In this document: piece after piece, positions 6,485 to 14,853 of the stretch
How positions within the stretch are numbered: position 1 is the first letter of the stretch
Layout of the letters: every line of letters begins with the position of its first letter
Source: Eubacteriales Family XIII. Incertae Sedis bacterium
Lineage (GTDB): Bacteria; Bacillota; Clostridia; Peptostreptococcales; Anaerovoracaceae
NCBI GenBank assembly: GCA_031281765.1
Contig: JAITEX010000062.1
Location: forward strand, 1-18,657
Reading direction: 5' to 3'
DNA length: 18,657 nucleotides
Program-made: the position numbers and the translations under genes
The notes under the pieces: model-generated
Databases searched by the model: none
What the model saw: the letters and a program-made list of their open reading frames with translations, nothing else
What the model was told of the DNA's origin: nothing

Positions 6485-8458
6485 ATGACCATACAAAAAA
6501 CCACACAGATTTGTTACACTGCGGTGAACCCGGCGCGGCTCGACACGATCGTGCGCAACTTAGCCCCTTACGCGCGCTATCAGGTAACGCCGGAGTTCCG
6601 CGAGGCGGCGATCTTTTGTCGTGACGCGCTGCAAAGGGAGGGCTTCGAGACGGAAATCCTCTCCTATCCGTCGCAAAAAGGTGTGCGCTACCAGACAGCC
6701 ATCCCCGCGCCGGAGTGGGATTGCAAGGCGGCCTGGGCCGAGCTTGTGAACGACGGGAACCGCAGGATTGCGGATTATGCCGCAAACAAAAACCAGGTAT
6801 ATGAACACAGTGGCGCTTTCTCATCGGAAGAGCCCATCGAGCTCGTCCTTATGGATAAGGGTGAGGATGAGGCGGCCTATGAGGGTATTGACTTCAGGGG
6901 CAAAGCCGTGCTGCTGTACCATATGCATTTTTCTCAGGTCAAGTGGGTATTTGACAAGCGCGGCGCGGTCGGCTTCCTCGCGTGCGGGAAGCCGGAGCCG
7001 GGGTTTGAGGACATCATCTATTGGGCGGCAATCCGGGACCCGGAATACTTCCGGCTGTTCGCCTTCCAATTGTCGCCGAACGAAGGGACGCGGGTAAGGG
7101 ATTTCATCAAGAAGCGTTGGGCCGATGAAGGCGAACCCGCGCTCGTGCGCATCCACGCGGATACGAACATAGGGGACGGCTCGTTTGAGAATGTCACCGC
7201 CTTGCTCAGGGGGGAAACGGATGAGGAGATTCTGATCGTCGCCCACCTCTGCCACCCGCAGAACAGTTGCAACGACAACCTCTCGGGCGTCGCGGCAGGC
7301 ATGGAGGCTTTGAGGATACTGAAACAATTGACGGAGCGGGGCGCGTTGCCGCCGCTGAAGCGGAGCATCCGCCTGCTGCTTGTCCCCGAATACCTCGGTT
7401 CGTATGCCTATGTGACGCAGATAGGCGAAGAGCGCCGCAGGATTCTCGCGGGGCTGAATCTCGACATGGTCGGCGCGACGCAGGATGACCATAACGGGCC
7501 GGTGACGATTTGCGAGCCGCCCCACGCACAGAGGAGCTTTGTGACGGGGCTTGCCTCGGTGATTCTGCGGGAACTGAAGAAGGACCTCAGCATTACGTCG
7601 GAATACGGGACCGTCCCCCTGTGGAACGCCCTTATCACAGAATACCGGGGCGGCAGCGACCACGGCGTGTGGAACGACCCTCTGATCGGCGTGCCGATGC
7701 CGATGGTCGGGCAGATGCCGGACAAATACTATCATTCGTCGGGGGACAAGCCGGAAACGCTCGACCCGTTCATCCATGCCAAATCCACGGCGCTCGCGGC
7801 CGCGTTCGCCTATTCGCTCGCAAACCTGTCGGCGGAGGATATTCCCGTACTGCAGAACGAAATCGCCGAGCGGCTTGTGAACCGCATTGGTGACGCGACG
7901 AACAGGGCTCTTGCGGGCGAGCTCGACGAGGAGGGGTTCGCGCGGACGGTCCGGCATTATACGGAATTCTATACGGGAACGGCGGACGATTACGAACGGT
8001 TCTTTTCGGGAGATGAGGCGGCGCGTGTCAGGGAAGGCGCGACTGCGGAGAAGGCGCGCCTTGCGCGGCTTGCGGCTTTGGCGGCGCGGCGGGCGTTCGG
8101 AAAAGAGGTGAGCGAGCCGGAGCCCGTATGTACGGAAGAAAAATACCAGGCTGTCCCGAAACGGAATTATCTCGGCCAGATTTACGACATCGACGATGTC
8201 GTGTCGGAAAAGGAAGGCGGGAAGGAGCGGCAGGACGCCTACGAAAAGACTGCGCAAGCCGCGCTATGGGGGTCGATCGAACACCAGGCCGATTATTATA
8301 TAGACGGAAAGCGGACTATCGGGGAGATTGTGGAGGCTGCCGTGCTTGAATGCCACGGTTACGGCACGCACGAAGCGCTGTACGAGTATATCAAGCTGCA
8401 GGAATTCCTGGGATTGATCGAGATAACCGGGGCGGATGAAACGGAGGGGCTGTCATGA
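6485..8458 (+). CDS. M28-type zinc aminopeptidase (HxCH/NDN, DUF4910/COG4310-like), second copy
   Basis: This 657-residue paralogue of the preceding gene has the same order of parts. The N-terminal YARY helix region is followed by a PA-like segment (FRGKAVLLY 137-145, KRGAVGFLA 158-166). The catalytic domain has H254/H257 (HLCHP), D264 (NDNLSG), E302 (VPEYLGS), D327 (NLDMVG), GGSDH (389-393) and H417 (YHSSGD). The tail is winged-helix-like (YYIDGKRTIGEI, about 604-615). The HPQNSCNDN stretch between the first ligands is the same as in the copy at 12175, so these two may be the closest pair. The start is set by GGAGGT just upstream. It sits 13 bp after the previous stop and its own stop overlaps the next start (ATGA). 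It probably releases N-terminal residues in the cytoplasm; specificity is unknown. Confidence 0.85.
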   Translation: MTIQKTTQICYTAVNPARLDTIVRNLAPYARYQVTPEFREAAIFCRDALQREGFETEILSYPSQKGVRYQTAIPAPEWDCKAAWAELVNDGNRRIADYAANKNQVYEHSGAFSSEEPIELVLMDKGEDEAAYEGIDFRGKAVLLYHMHFSQVKWVFDKRGAVGFLACGKPEPGFEDIIYWAAIRDPEYFRLFAFQLSPNEGTRVRDFIKKRWADEGEPALVRIHADTNIGDGSFENVTALLRGETDEEILIVAHLCHPQNSCNDNLSGVAAGMEALRILKQLTERGALPPLKRSIRLLLVPEYLGSYAYVTQIGEERRRILAGLNLDMVGATQDDHNGPVTICEPPHAQRSFVTGLASVILRELKKDLSITSEYGTVPLWNALITEYRGGSDHGVWNDPLIGVPMPMVGQMPDKYYHSSGDKPETLDPFIHAKSTALAAAFAYSLANLSAEDIPVLQNEIAERLVNRIGDATNRALAGELDEEGFARTVRHYTEFYTGTADDYERFFSGDEAARVREGATAEKARLARLAALAARRAFGKEVSEPEPVCTEEKYQAVPKRNYLGQIYDIDDVVSEKEGGKERQDAYEKTAQAALWGSIEHQADYYIDGKRTIGEIVEAAVLECHGYGTHEALYEYIKLQEFLGLIEITGADETEGLS

Positions 8459-10437
8459 CGTTGCGGCATACGGTAGAAGCCCTTGAGAAGGCGGTGAGCG
8501 CGGAGCGCATGGATTCCATCGTACGGCGGCTCGCGAACTACGAGCGGTACCATGCGTCACGGGGATTTCGGGACGCGGCGGATATCTGCTGCGCATATCT
8601 GAAAAGCGAAGGCATCGAAGCCGGGATACATGCCTATCCGTCCGGAAACGGGGAAACCTACGGCACGGGGATGTCCTATGGGCCGAAGGAGTGGGTTTGC
8701 AGGGACGCGTGGTGCGAGCTTGCAACGGACGGTTACCGGCGCATTGCGGACTACCGCGGGAATACGAGTTCGATTTTTGAGGCTTGCGGACCGTGCGCCG
8801 AGCCCATTGAAACGGAGGTCGTCCTGCTTGAAAAAGGCACGGACGAGGCGGCCTATCCGGATGTTGACCTCACGGGCAGGATGGTCTACGCGCCGGCGGC
8901 GTCCGCCTGGGATCTTGCGTGGACACATAAAAAACGCGGTGCGCTCGGCGTCATCCAGGACCGCGCCGTTTCCAATCGGGAACACGGGGTGATTCCGTCC
9001 GGCGATACGGACTATGACAATGTTCGTCCGTGGGCAGGATGGGAGAAGAACGGTGAAAGACAGCCGCTCGGGTTCTGCCTGACGCCGTTTGAGGGCCGGG
9101 CGCTGGCGGCTCATATCAGGGATCGGCAGGAGCAGGGAGAGAAGGCCGTCGTGCGCGTCTTTGCGGATACGGAGCTGAAGCCGGGCGCCTTTGAGGTCGT
9201 CGTCGGCCGGTTGCCGGGCGAGACGGATGAGGAACTGCTCATCACTGCGCATCTCTGCCATCCGCGCGGCGAGGCAAACGACAATCTCTCGGGCGTTTCG
9301 GGCGCGATGGAAGTCCTGCGCGTATTGAAGCACTTGACCGAACGCGGGACTCTCGCGCCGCTCAAGCGCGGCGTGCGCGTCATCCTCGTGCCGGAATGCC
9401 TCGGTTCCTGCGCCTATCTCGATGAAATCGGAGAGGGCAGGAAGAAGCTGCTTGCGGGCATCAACCTCGATATGATAGGAGCTTCGCAAAACGGGAATTA
9501 CGAGCCTATAGGCATCAACGAACCGCCGTATTCCTGCAGGAGTTTCGTTACGGGTCTGCTCTCCGCGCTTCTGAAAGAGGTTTCCCGCGACGCGTGTATC
9601 ACGTCAAAATACGGCTATGTGCCGCTGTTCAACGCCCTGATAATGGAATACAACGGCGCAAGCGACCATGCTATCTGGACGGACCCCGCCGTCGGCGTGC
9701 CCATGCCGATGATAGGGCAGGCTCCGGACCGCTATATCCATACGGACAAGGATCTGCCGGAGACGCTCGACCCGTTCATCCACGCAAAATGTACGACGTT
9801 GGCGGCTGCCTACGTCTATACGCTTGCGAACCTGTCGGCCGCAGACGTGAAGCTCATAATGAATGAACAGGCCGAACGCTTCGTCAACCGCCTCAACCAT
9901 GTCGCGGAGCAGGCGCTTGGCGGGGACATCACGGAAGACGACTTCGCGCGCTACGTCCATTTGATTTATCTCGATTTTTATGTCGGGGCCTGCGATGACT
10001 TTCTGCGGTTTTTCCCGGAACAGGGAGGAGAAGAGGCGGCTGCCGTGCGTGCCATGGTCGAGGATGAAAAGGCGCGGCTGCGCGAGATCGCGGCATTGGC
10101 CGCAAGCGGCGTAGGCGACGGGTTTCCCGAACGTCCCGCGCCGAAATTCACGGGAGGGCTTTACGACGGGATACCGAAACGCGGGTTCCTTGGGACGATG
10201 GACGATGTATTCTTCAATACCCCGGGGGCGTTGGCGAAGATAGACGAACTCGACAATATGTTCTCCGGCTCACTGTACGCGAAAACGGGCTACCTGATTG
10301 ACGGTGTGAGGACGCTTGGCGAAGTGGTGGAGCAGGCGTTCTATGGCAATCATCAGGACAGTACGCCGGAATCGATCCGTGATTTTGTGCTGTTGATGAA
10401 AGAGGAAGGGTTTGTAACGTTTCAAGAGTTTACCTGA
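8455..10437 (+). CDS. M28-type zinc aminopeptidase (HxCH/NDN, DUF4910/COG4310-like), third copy
   Basis: This 660-residue paralogue has H266/H269 (HLCHP), D276 (NDNLSG), E314 (VPECLGS), D339 (NLDMIG), SDH at 403-405 and H429 (YIHTD). The metal site is complete. It is the most divergent of the four in three places. The PA-like part holds a longer polar, Trp-rich insertion (about 170-205). The Glu motif has Cys in place of Tyr or Met (PECLGSCAYL). The region before the tail (about 580-610) is replaced by a segment without counterpart. The GGSDH motif is GASDH. The winged-helix-like tail is still present (YLIDGVRTLGEV, 613-624). It overlaps the previous stop by 4 bp, with SD GGAGGGG (8443-8449). 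Its substrate range is likely to differ from the other copies, though this is inferred from the insertions. Confidence 0.84.
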   Translation: MTLRHTVEALEKAVSAERMDSIVRRLANYERYHASRGFRDAADICCAYLKSEGIEAGIHAYPSGNGETYGTGMSYGPKEWVCRDAWCELATDGYRRIADYRGNTSSIFEACGPCAEPIETEVVLLEKGTDEAAYPDVDLTGRMVYAPAASAWDLAWTHKKRGALGVIQDRAVSNREHGVIPSGDTDYDNVRPWAGWEKNGERQPLGFCLTPFEGRALAAHIRDRQEQGEKAVVRVFADTELKPGAFEVVVGRLPGETDEELLITAHLCHPRGEANDNLSGVSGAMEVLRVLKHLTERGTLAPLKRGVRVILVPECLGSCAYLDEIGEGRKKLLAGINLDMIGASQNGNYEPIGINEPPYSCRSFVTGLLSALLKEVSRDACITSKYGYVPLFNALIMEYNGASDHAIWTDPAVGVPMPMIGQAPDRYIHTDKDLPETLDPFIHAKCTTLAAAYVYTLANLSAADVKLIMNEQAERFVNRLNHVAEQALGGDITEDDFARYVHLIYLDFYVGACDDFLRFFPEQGGEEAAAVRAMVEDEKARLREIAALAASGVGDGFPERPAPKFTGGLYDGIPKRGFLGTMDDVFFNTPGALAKIDELDNMFSGSLYAKTGYLIDGVRTLGEVVEQAFYGNHQDSTPESIRDFVLLMKEEGFVTFQEFT

Positions 10438-10450
10438 TGGAGGGGCTGAT

Positions 10451-12151
10451 ATGAAATTTTCGGAAATGGAATATACGCGGATAGATGTCGCGGAAGAACT
10501 GGCGCGGTATTTAGATTTCGCCGCGCAGATTGAAAGGGCCGCGTCCTTTGAGGAAGCGGAGGCCGCCTATTTGGCTTACGACAAGGCTGCCGGACACGTG
10601 GATACATTGGCGACGCTCGCGATGATTCGCCGGCAGCTCGATATGGATGACGCGTATTATAAAAAAGAAAACCTGTTCTGCGAGCAAGCCCGCGTGGAAC
10701 TCGGCGCGGGGATACAGAAAGTCGCGGAAGCGGTCCTCAGCTCCGCCTTCCGGCAACGGTTTGCGGACAAGTACGGCGAAATCCTGCTATCGAAGCTGTC
10801 CGACACGCTCGATACGTCAAACCCGCTCATAACAGATGAACTCAAGGAGGAGAGCCGGCTTGGAGAGGAGTACGACGATCTCCTGCAAAACGCGAAAGCG
10901 CTATGGGACGGCAAACTGCTCACGCAGTATGAGCTGTCGGATTACAAATGCTCGGAGGACGATGAGGTGCGGCTGAGGGCGTGGCGCGCGAGCGGGGAAG
11001 CTTATCAGCAAAGCGGCGAGGCCTTAGACCGCGTCTATGACGACCTCGTGAAGCTCCGGACCGCCGCCGCGCGGAAACTTGGCTATGAGAATTTCATCCC
11101 GCTCGGCTACAAGCGGATGCAGCGGGACTGGTTCGGGCCGGAAGACCTGCCGGCGTTCCGTGCTGCCGTCAAAGAACTCATAGTACCGCTTGCCACGCAG
11201 CTCACGCGTGACCAGGCCGCGAGGACCGGCATGCCGTGGCCGATGAATTTTTCCGAAAACTCATTGACGTTTCGCAGCGGCCTGCCGAAACCCGTCGGCA
11301 CACAGGAAGATACGTTTCGCACGGGCGTGGAGGCTTTCCGGCAACTGTCGCCCGAAACCGCGGAATTTATCGATTTTTTGACGGAGAACGAACTCTACGA
11401 TGTTTCGCAGCGCTCGTCAAAATCCTCGGGCGGATTTGTCGCCTTTCTGCCCGATTACCGCGCCCCCTTCCTGTTCTCGCATTTCAGCGGCAAGGTGGTG
11501 GACGTCAATTCCCTTACGCACGAAGGCGGGCACGCGTTTGCGGGCTATATGACGCGGGATATCGTCCCGTCCCTCCTGCGTCACCCCCCGATGGACACGG
11601 CGGAGATTCATTCGCAGGCTATGGAGTTTTTCCTGTTGCCGTGGGCTGAGGACTTCTTCGGGGACGACGCGTTGAAATTCAGCGTGGAGCAACTTACGGA
11701 GGTTTTCACCTTTATTCCCTACGGCGTAATGGTCGACGAATTCCAGCATATCATGTACGAGCAGCCGGAGATGTCACCCGGAGAGCGACATAAGGTGTGG
11801 AGCGGCCTCATGGCCGACTATACGCCGTGGCTCAAGTCCGGCGACATCCCGTTTTACGGCGACGGGCAGCACTGGCAGCGGCAACCGCATATCTACACTG
11901 CCCCGTTTTACTACATTGACTATGTCCTCTCGCAGATCGGAGCCCTGCAGTTCCGGGCTGCGGCGCTTACGGACCGGGAGGACGCATGGGCGCGCTATGT
12001 GACCCTCGTTAAGGTTGGCGGCCGGGAGAACTTCCTCGGCCTCGTGAAGGCGGCCGGCTTTGATTCGCCGCTGCGCAGGGAGACGCTTTCGCAGATTGCC
12101 GAAGGATTGGGTGGCTGGCTCGCGGGCGTGGATCTTTCATCGTTGGCATAG
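10451..12151 (+). CDS. M3 family oligoendopeptidase
   Basis: This 566-residue thermolysin-fold metallopeptidase belongs to the oligoendopeptidase F/thimet type. The zinc motif is H357-E358-G-G-H361 in LTHEGGHAF, followed by E385 (TAEIHSQAMEF) as probable third ligand. The late HIYTAPFYYIDY stretch matches the conserved transition-state/substrate region of M3 enzymes. The long helical N-terminal half and the total length agree with the family. There is no signal peptide, so it should act on oligopeptides in the cytoplasm. It is the only endopeptidase between the M28 copies, and could supply shorter peptides to the aminopeptidases around it. The start has SD GGAGGGG (10439-10445), 13 bp after the previous stop. 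Specific assignment to PepF is not claimed. Confidence 0.93.
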   Translation: MKFSEMEYTRIDVAEELARYLDFAAQIERAASFEEAEAAYLAYDKAAGHVDTLATLAMIRRQLDMDDAYYKKENLFCEQARVELGAGIQKVAEAVLSSAFRQRFADKYGEILLSKLSDTLDTSNPLITDELKEESRLGEEYDDLLQNAKALWDGKLLTQYELSDYKCSEDDEVRLRAWRASGEAYQQSGEALDRVYDDLVKLRTAAARKLGYENFIPLGYKRMQRDWFGPEDLPAFRAAVKELIVPLATQLTRDQAARTGMPWPMNFSENSLTFRSGLPKPVGTQEDTFRTGVEAFRQLSPETAEFIDFLTENELYDVSQRSSKSSGGFVAFLPDYRAPFLFSHFSGKVVDVNSLTHEGGHAFAGYMTRDIVPSLLRHPPMDTAEIHSQAMEFFLLPWAEDFFGDDALKFSVEQLTEVFTFIPYGVMVDEFQHIMYEQPEMSPGERHKVWSGLMADYTPWLKSGDIPFYGDGQHWQRQPHIYTAPFYYIDYVLSQIGALQFRAAALTDREDAWARYVTLVKVGGRENFLGLVKAAGFDSPLRRETLSQIAEGLGGWLAGVDLSSLA

Positions 12152-12174
12152 GAACATCGAAAGGATTTTACATC

Positions 12175-14205
12175 ATGGCATTGCGCACTACAGTAAAAAC
12201 GGTAGCTCAGATTATCGACCCGAAGCGCATGGACGTCTGCGTGAGGTCGCTGAACAATTATGAGCGCTACCAAGCATCTCAGGGATTTCGGGACGCGGCG
12301 GAATGGGTACGGTCTTACTTGGAATCGGAGGGTATTCCGGCCGGGGTCAAGTCCTATCCGGCTGAGGCCGGGCGGTTCTATGAAACGATGCCGAGCCCGT
12401 ACGAATGGGTGTGCAGAGGCGCGTGGTGCGAGCTTTTTGATGACGGAAGCCGTCGCATTGCCGACTATGCGGCGCACCGGAATTCCGTTTTTGAAGGCAG
12501 CGGCGCCTGTCCCGAAATGAAAGAGCCCGTAGAATTCGTGCGCGTAGACAATGAGGACGAAAGCGCGTGGACGGGGACGGACTTCACGGGGAAGGTTGTA
12601 TTTTTGGACGGTATGAGGCCCAATAGTGTCCGTTGGCTCTTTGAGAACCGCGGCGCGACAGGCTTTGTGTGCGTGAGCAGGCCGGTAACGGACAGGCCGG
12701 ACGCCATGTATTGGAGCGGGATAAGGGAGCCTTTCTGGGAACCGTTTTTCGGATTTTCAGTCAGCCCGGGAGAGGCCGGACGTATTCGGGAGCATTTCGA
12801 GCAACTTGAAAAAGAAGGCCGGAAGCCGCGTGTTCGCTGCTTTGCCGACACGGAGCGGCGCGAGGGGAGTTTTGAGCTTGTCACGGCGCTTATCCCCGGC
12901 AGGACGGACAAGGAGATTCTCATCGTCGCCCATATGTGCCATCCGCAGAACAGCTGCAACGACAACCTTTCGGGCACGGCGGCCGCCGTCGAGACGTTCC
13001 GCGCCTTGAATCTGCTTCTTAAACGGGGAATGTTGCCCCCTTTGAGGCAGGGGATCAGGCTGCTCTTAGTGCCGGAGATGCTTGGCAGTTACGCCTATAT
13101 CGGCGAGCGAAAATCGCGAGGGGACCTCGGGAAAATTCTCGCGGGCATCAACCTCGATATGGTTGGCGCGTCGCAGGACGGGCACAATGGCACGTTGAAC
13201 TTGAACGAACCGCCGCACAGCCTGCCGAGTTTTGTCGGAGGCCTCGGAAAGGCGGTTCTGGCGGAATTGCGCAAGGACGCATACGGCATGACAAAGACGG
13301 ATGTCGTCCCGGTTTTCAACAGTTTCATGACGGAATACCACGGCGGCAGCGACCACGCACAGTGGACGGACCCGCTCGTCGGCGTGCCGATGCCCATGCT
13401 GAACCAGTTGCCGGACCGGCTCTATCATACGGACGCGGATCTGCCGGAAACGCTCGACCCGTTCATCCTTTGGAAATCTGCAACATTAGCGGCTGCTTTC
13501 GTCTATACGCTCGCTGCATTGTCGGTTTCGGACCTTCCCGTCATTATGCAGAACGTTTCGGAACTGCTCGTGAACCGGCTCGGAAAGGTGGGGGAAGCGT
13601 TTGCCGCGGGCGGATACGGGCCAAAATTCTATGCGCATATGGCCGCACAGTATACGGAATACTACCTCGGAACCTGCGGTGACTACGAACGGTTTTTCGA
13701 TGGCGCGGAGCGGGATGATGTCCGGAAAATCGCGGAGGAGGAACGGGAGAGGCTCAGGCAAATCGCGAATCTGACCCACGGTCGGGTAGTGGAAGCCGCG
13801 TACGGTGACCCGGCCGCGAATCAGGACCGGCGCGAAAACGCGGACGGGCGCATCCCGTTCGACACGATACTGAAAGAGCTTGCGGACGAAAAATATGACG
13901 CGGTTCCGGTCCGGGAGTTCCTGGGCCAGGCCTATTACATCGCGGACGACGGCGAGGAAATCGCGGCGACGGCGGAAGGCGGCGCCGAACGGTACAAGGC
14001 GTTCAAAGAGCAGTTCGATGCGCGCGGCGACGACGGTATGCCAAACCCCTCGCAGCACCTCATCGTCTATTATATCAACGGCAGGAACACGCTGCGCGAA
14101 ATCATCCGGCGCGTCATCCTCGAGAACCATGGCTACGGGGACCCGCACTTGATGTACGAGTTCATCACGCTGTTAAAGGACTTGCAATTGGTCCGGTTTT
14201 TGTGA
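12175..14205 (+). CDS. M28-type zinc aminopeptidase (HxCH/NDN, DUF4910/COG4310-like), fourth copy
   Basis: This 676-residue protein is the longest of the four paralogues. Ligands are H253/H256 (HMCHP), D263 (NDNLSG), E301 (VPEMLGS), D328 (NLDMVG), GGSDH (390-394) and H418 (LYHTD). The PA-like segment shows FTGKVVFLD (137-145) and NRGATGFVC (158-166). The extra length comes mainly from a charged linker (about 540-620) before the winged-helix-like tail (YYINGRNTLREI, 632-643). The ATG has SD AAAGGA (about 12160-12165), with 23 bp to the M3 stop. It is the last gene of the peptidase run. The following 132 bp lack a clear terminator, so some read-through into the VOC gene is possible. It is predicted to be cytoplasmic. 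Confidence 0.85.
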   Translation: MALRTTVKTVAQIIDPKRMDVCVRSLNNYERYQASQGFRDAAEWVRSYLESEGIPAGVKSYPAEAGRFYETMPSPYEWVCRGAWCELFDDGSRRIADYAAHRNSVFEGSGACPEMKEPVEFVRVDNEDESAWTGTDFTGKVVFLDGMRPNSVRWLFENRGATGFVCVSRPVTDRPDAMYWSGIREPFWEPFFGFSVSPGEAGRIREHFEQLEKEGRKPRVRCFADTERREGSFELVTALIPGRTDKEILIVAHMCHPQNSCNDNLSGTAAAVETFRALNLLLKRGMLPPLRQGIRLLLVPEMLGSYAYIGERKSRGDLGKILAGINLDMVGASQDGHNGTLNLNEPPHSLPSFVGGLGKAVLAELRKDAYGMTKTDVVPVFNSFMTEYHGGSDHAQWTDPLVGVPMPMLNQLPDRLYHTDADLPETLDPFILWKSATLAAAFVYTLAALSVSDLPVIMQNVSELLVNRLGKVGEAFAAGGYGPKFYAHMAAQYTEYYLGTCGDYERFFDGAERDDVRKIAEEERERLRQIANLTHGRVVEAAYGDPAANQDRRENADGRIPFDTILKELADEKYDAVPVREFLGQAYYIADDGEEIAATAEGGAERYKAFKEQFDARGDDGMPNPSQHLIVYYINGRNTLREIIRRVILENHGYGDPHLMYEFITLLKDLQLVRFL

Positions 14206-14265
14206 TGGCCTATTCGTTACCAAGAGAGACAGACGCACGCCGCCGCTCTAATCTGCATAAAAGAG

Positions 14266-14271
14266 TATAAT
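14266..14271 (+). promoter_or_regulatory. Possible -10 element (TATAAT) for the VOC gene
   Basis: A perfect TATAAT lies in the 132-bp gap after the peptidase run, 66 bp before the VOC start codon. No good -35 hexamer is visible at 16-18 bp spacing and there is no extended TG. It is a candidate only, with an A/T-rich stretch around it (about 14250-14290) in an otherwise GC-rich sequence. Confidence 0.4.
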
Positions 14272-14295
14272 AGAGGAGTAATTCAATTTTGCAAA

Positions 14296-14320
14296 GAGCG
14301 GTAATGATGCACAGCCGCTC
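14296..14320 (+). promoter_or_regulatory. Hairpin in the VOC gene leader
   Basis: GAGCGG (14296-14301) can pair with CCGCTC (14315-14320) around a 13-base loop, ending 5 bases before the SD (GGGAGGTG, 14325-14332). Another CCGCTC lies at 14243-14248 upstream of the -10 candidate, so a read-through transcript could pair differently. No U-run follows, so this is not a terminator. A role in translation is possible but unproven. Confidence 0.3.
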
Positions 14321-14337
14321 GTAGAGGGAGGTGCAAG

Positions 14338-14769
14338 ATGATAGAAGTAAGCCCCGTGTTGTCTTTTTACGGGGACTGCGAAGAAGCGTTTGAGTATTAT
14401 CGGGCCGTGTTCGGCGGCGAGTATCAATTCATATACCGGTATAAGGATGTGGATCCGGAGAGCGTGGCAAAGGGTTACGGGGAGAAAATCATGCACGTTT
14501 CCCTGCCGCTCATGAAGAACGTGAACCTGATGGGTTCGGATATTTTGGACGGGGACGCGGGCGGCTTCGTGGGATCTGACGTATCGATCGGGCTGCGCCT
14601 GAATAATGAGGAGGAGACGCTCCGGCTGTTCGATGCCCTGGCGAAGGGCGGCGCCGTTGTCGTTCCTTTGGAAAAGGTATTTTATGCGGACCTTTACGGG
14701 GCGCTTATAGACCGGTTCGGCATCGGCTGGAGCTTCAACTGTAATATCGGGCGGGAAGCCGGAATATGA
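14338..14769 (+). CDS. VOC superfamily protein (PhnB-like glyoxalase/dioxygenase fold)
   Basis: This 143-residue cytoplasmic protein matches the PhnB-like branch of the vicinal-oxygen-chelate fold. It has an N-terminal PVLSFYGDCEEAFEYY strand-helix, VFGGE at 24-28, IMHVSL (H53, a likely metal-ligand position), and a C-terminal FYADLYGALIDRFGIGW block typical of the family (FGIxW followed by N-C). Members are small metal-dependent isomerases, lyases or resistance proteins; the substrate cannot be told from sequence. The SD GGGAGGTG sits just upstream. It lies between the peptidase run and the nitroreductase, and may belong to the same stress module as the latter. Confidence 0.85.
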   Translation: MIEVSPVLSFYGDCEEAFEYYRAVFGGEYQFIYRYKDVDPESVAKGYGEKIMHVSLPLMKNVNLMGSDILDGDAGGFVGSDVSIGLRLNNEEETLRLFDALAKGGAVVVPLEKVFYADLYGALIDRFGIGWSFNCNIGREAGI

Positions 14770-14784
14770 ATATCGGCAGGGGAC

Positions 14785-14811
14785 GTGTCAAAGTATACGG
14801 CCTCTTGGCAC
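14785..14811 (+). promoter_or_regulatory. Hairpin downstream of the VOC gene
   Basis: GTGTCAA (14785-14791) can pair with TTGGCAC (14805-14811) with one G-U pair and a 13-base loop. It is followed by AAGTATTCA rather than a U-run, so it is a weak terminator candidate at best. It overlaps TTGGCA (14805-14810), a possible -35 element for the nitroreductase. Confidence 0.25.
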
Positions 14812-14816
14812 AAGTA

Positions 14817-14838
14817 TTCATAGCCTGTAGGCTATGAA
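14817..14838. promoter_or_regulatory. 22-bp palindrome (9-4-9) before the nitroreductase, candidate HxlR operator
   Basis: Perfect arms TTCATAGCC (14817-14825) and GGCTATGAA (14830-14838) surround TGTA. The palindrome lies 15 bp before the preferred nitroreductase ATG, and no U-run follows. Geometry is the same as the palindrome on the HxlR promoter (15948-15969), with identity at 4 of 9 arm positions. A regulator-binding site is the simplest reading; an RNA hairpin acting on translation is the alternative. Confidence 0.55.
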
Positions 14839-14843
14839 GGAAT

Positions 14844-14847
14844 GGAG
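14844..14847 (+). promoter_or_regulatory. Ribosome binding site fixing the nitroreductase start at 14854
   Basis: GGAG is 6 bases before ATG 14854. The in-frame ATG at 14842 has AAGGA directly abutting it, which is too close, and would add MEWT before the usual nitroreductase N-terminus. Confidence 0.65.
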
Positions 14848-14853
14848 TGGACT

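Larger units (their letters stand above)
1..14205 (+). other. Candidate peptidase operon of ten genes
   Basis: Ten same-strand peptidase-family genes follow one another with 4-10 bp overlaps or gaps of at most 81 bp. No convincing internal terminator is visible. The order is five M42-type, three M28-type, one M3 and one M28-type. No transporter or regulator gene lies inside the visible part. The left end of the unit is outside the window, so its promoter cannot be named. Confidence 0.7.

Noticed and set aside
14785..14838. Tandem hairpins after the VOC gene as an intrinsic terminator
   Set aside because: Neither stem is followed by a run of T. The second one is better read as an operator-type palindrome before the nitroreductase.
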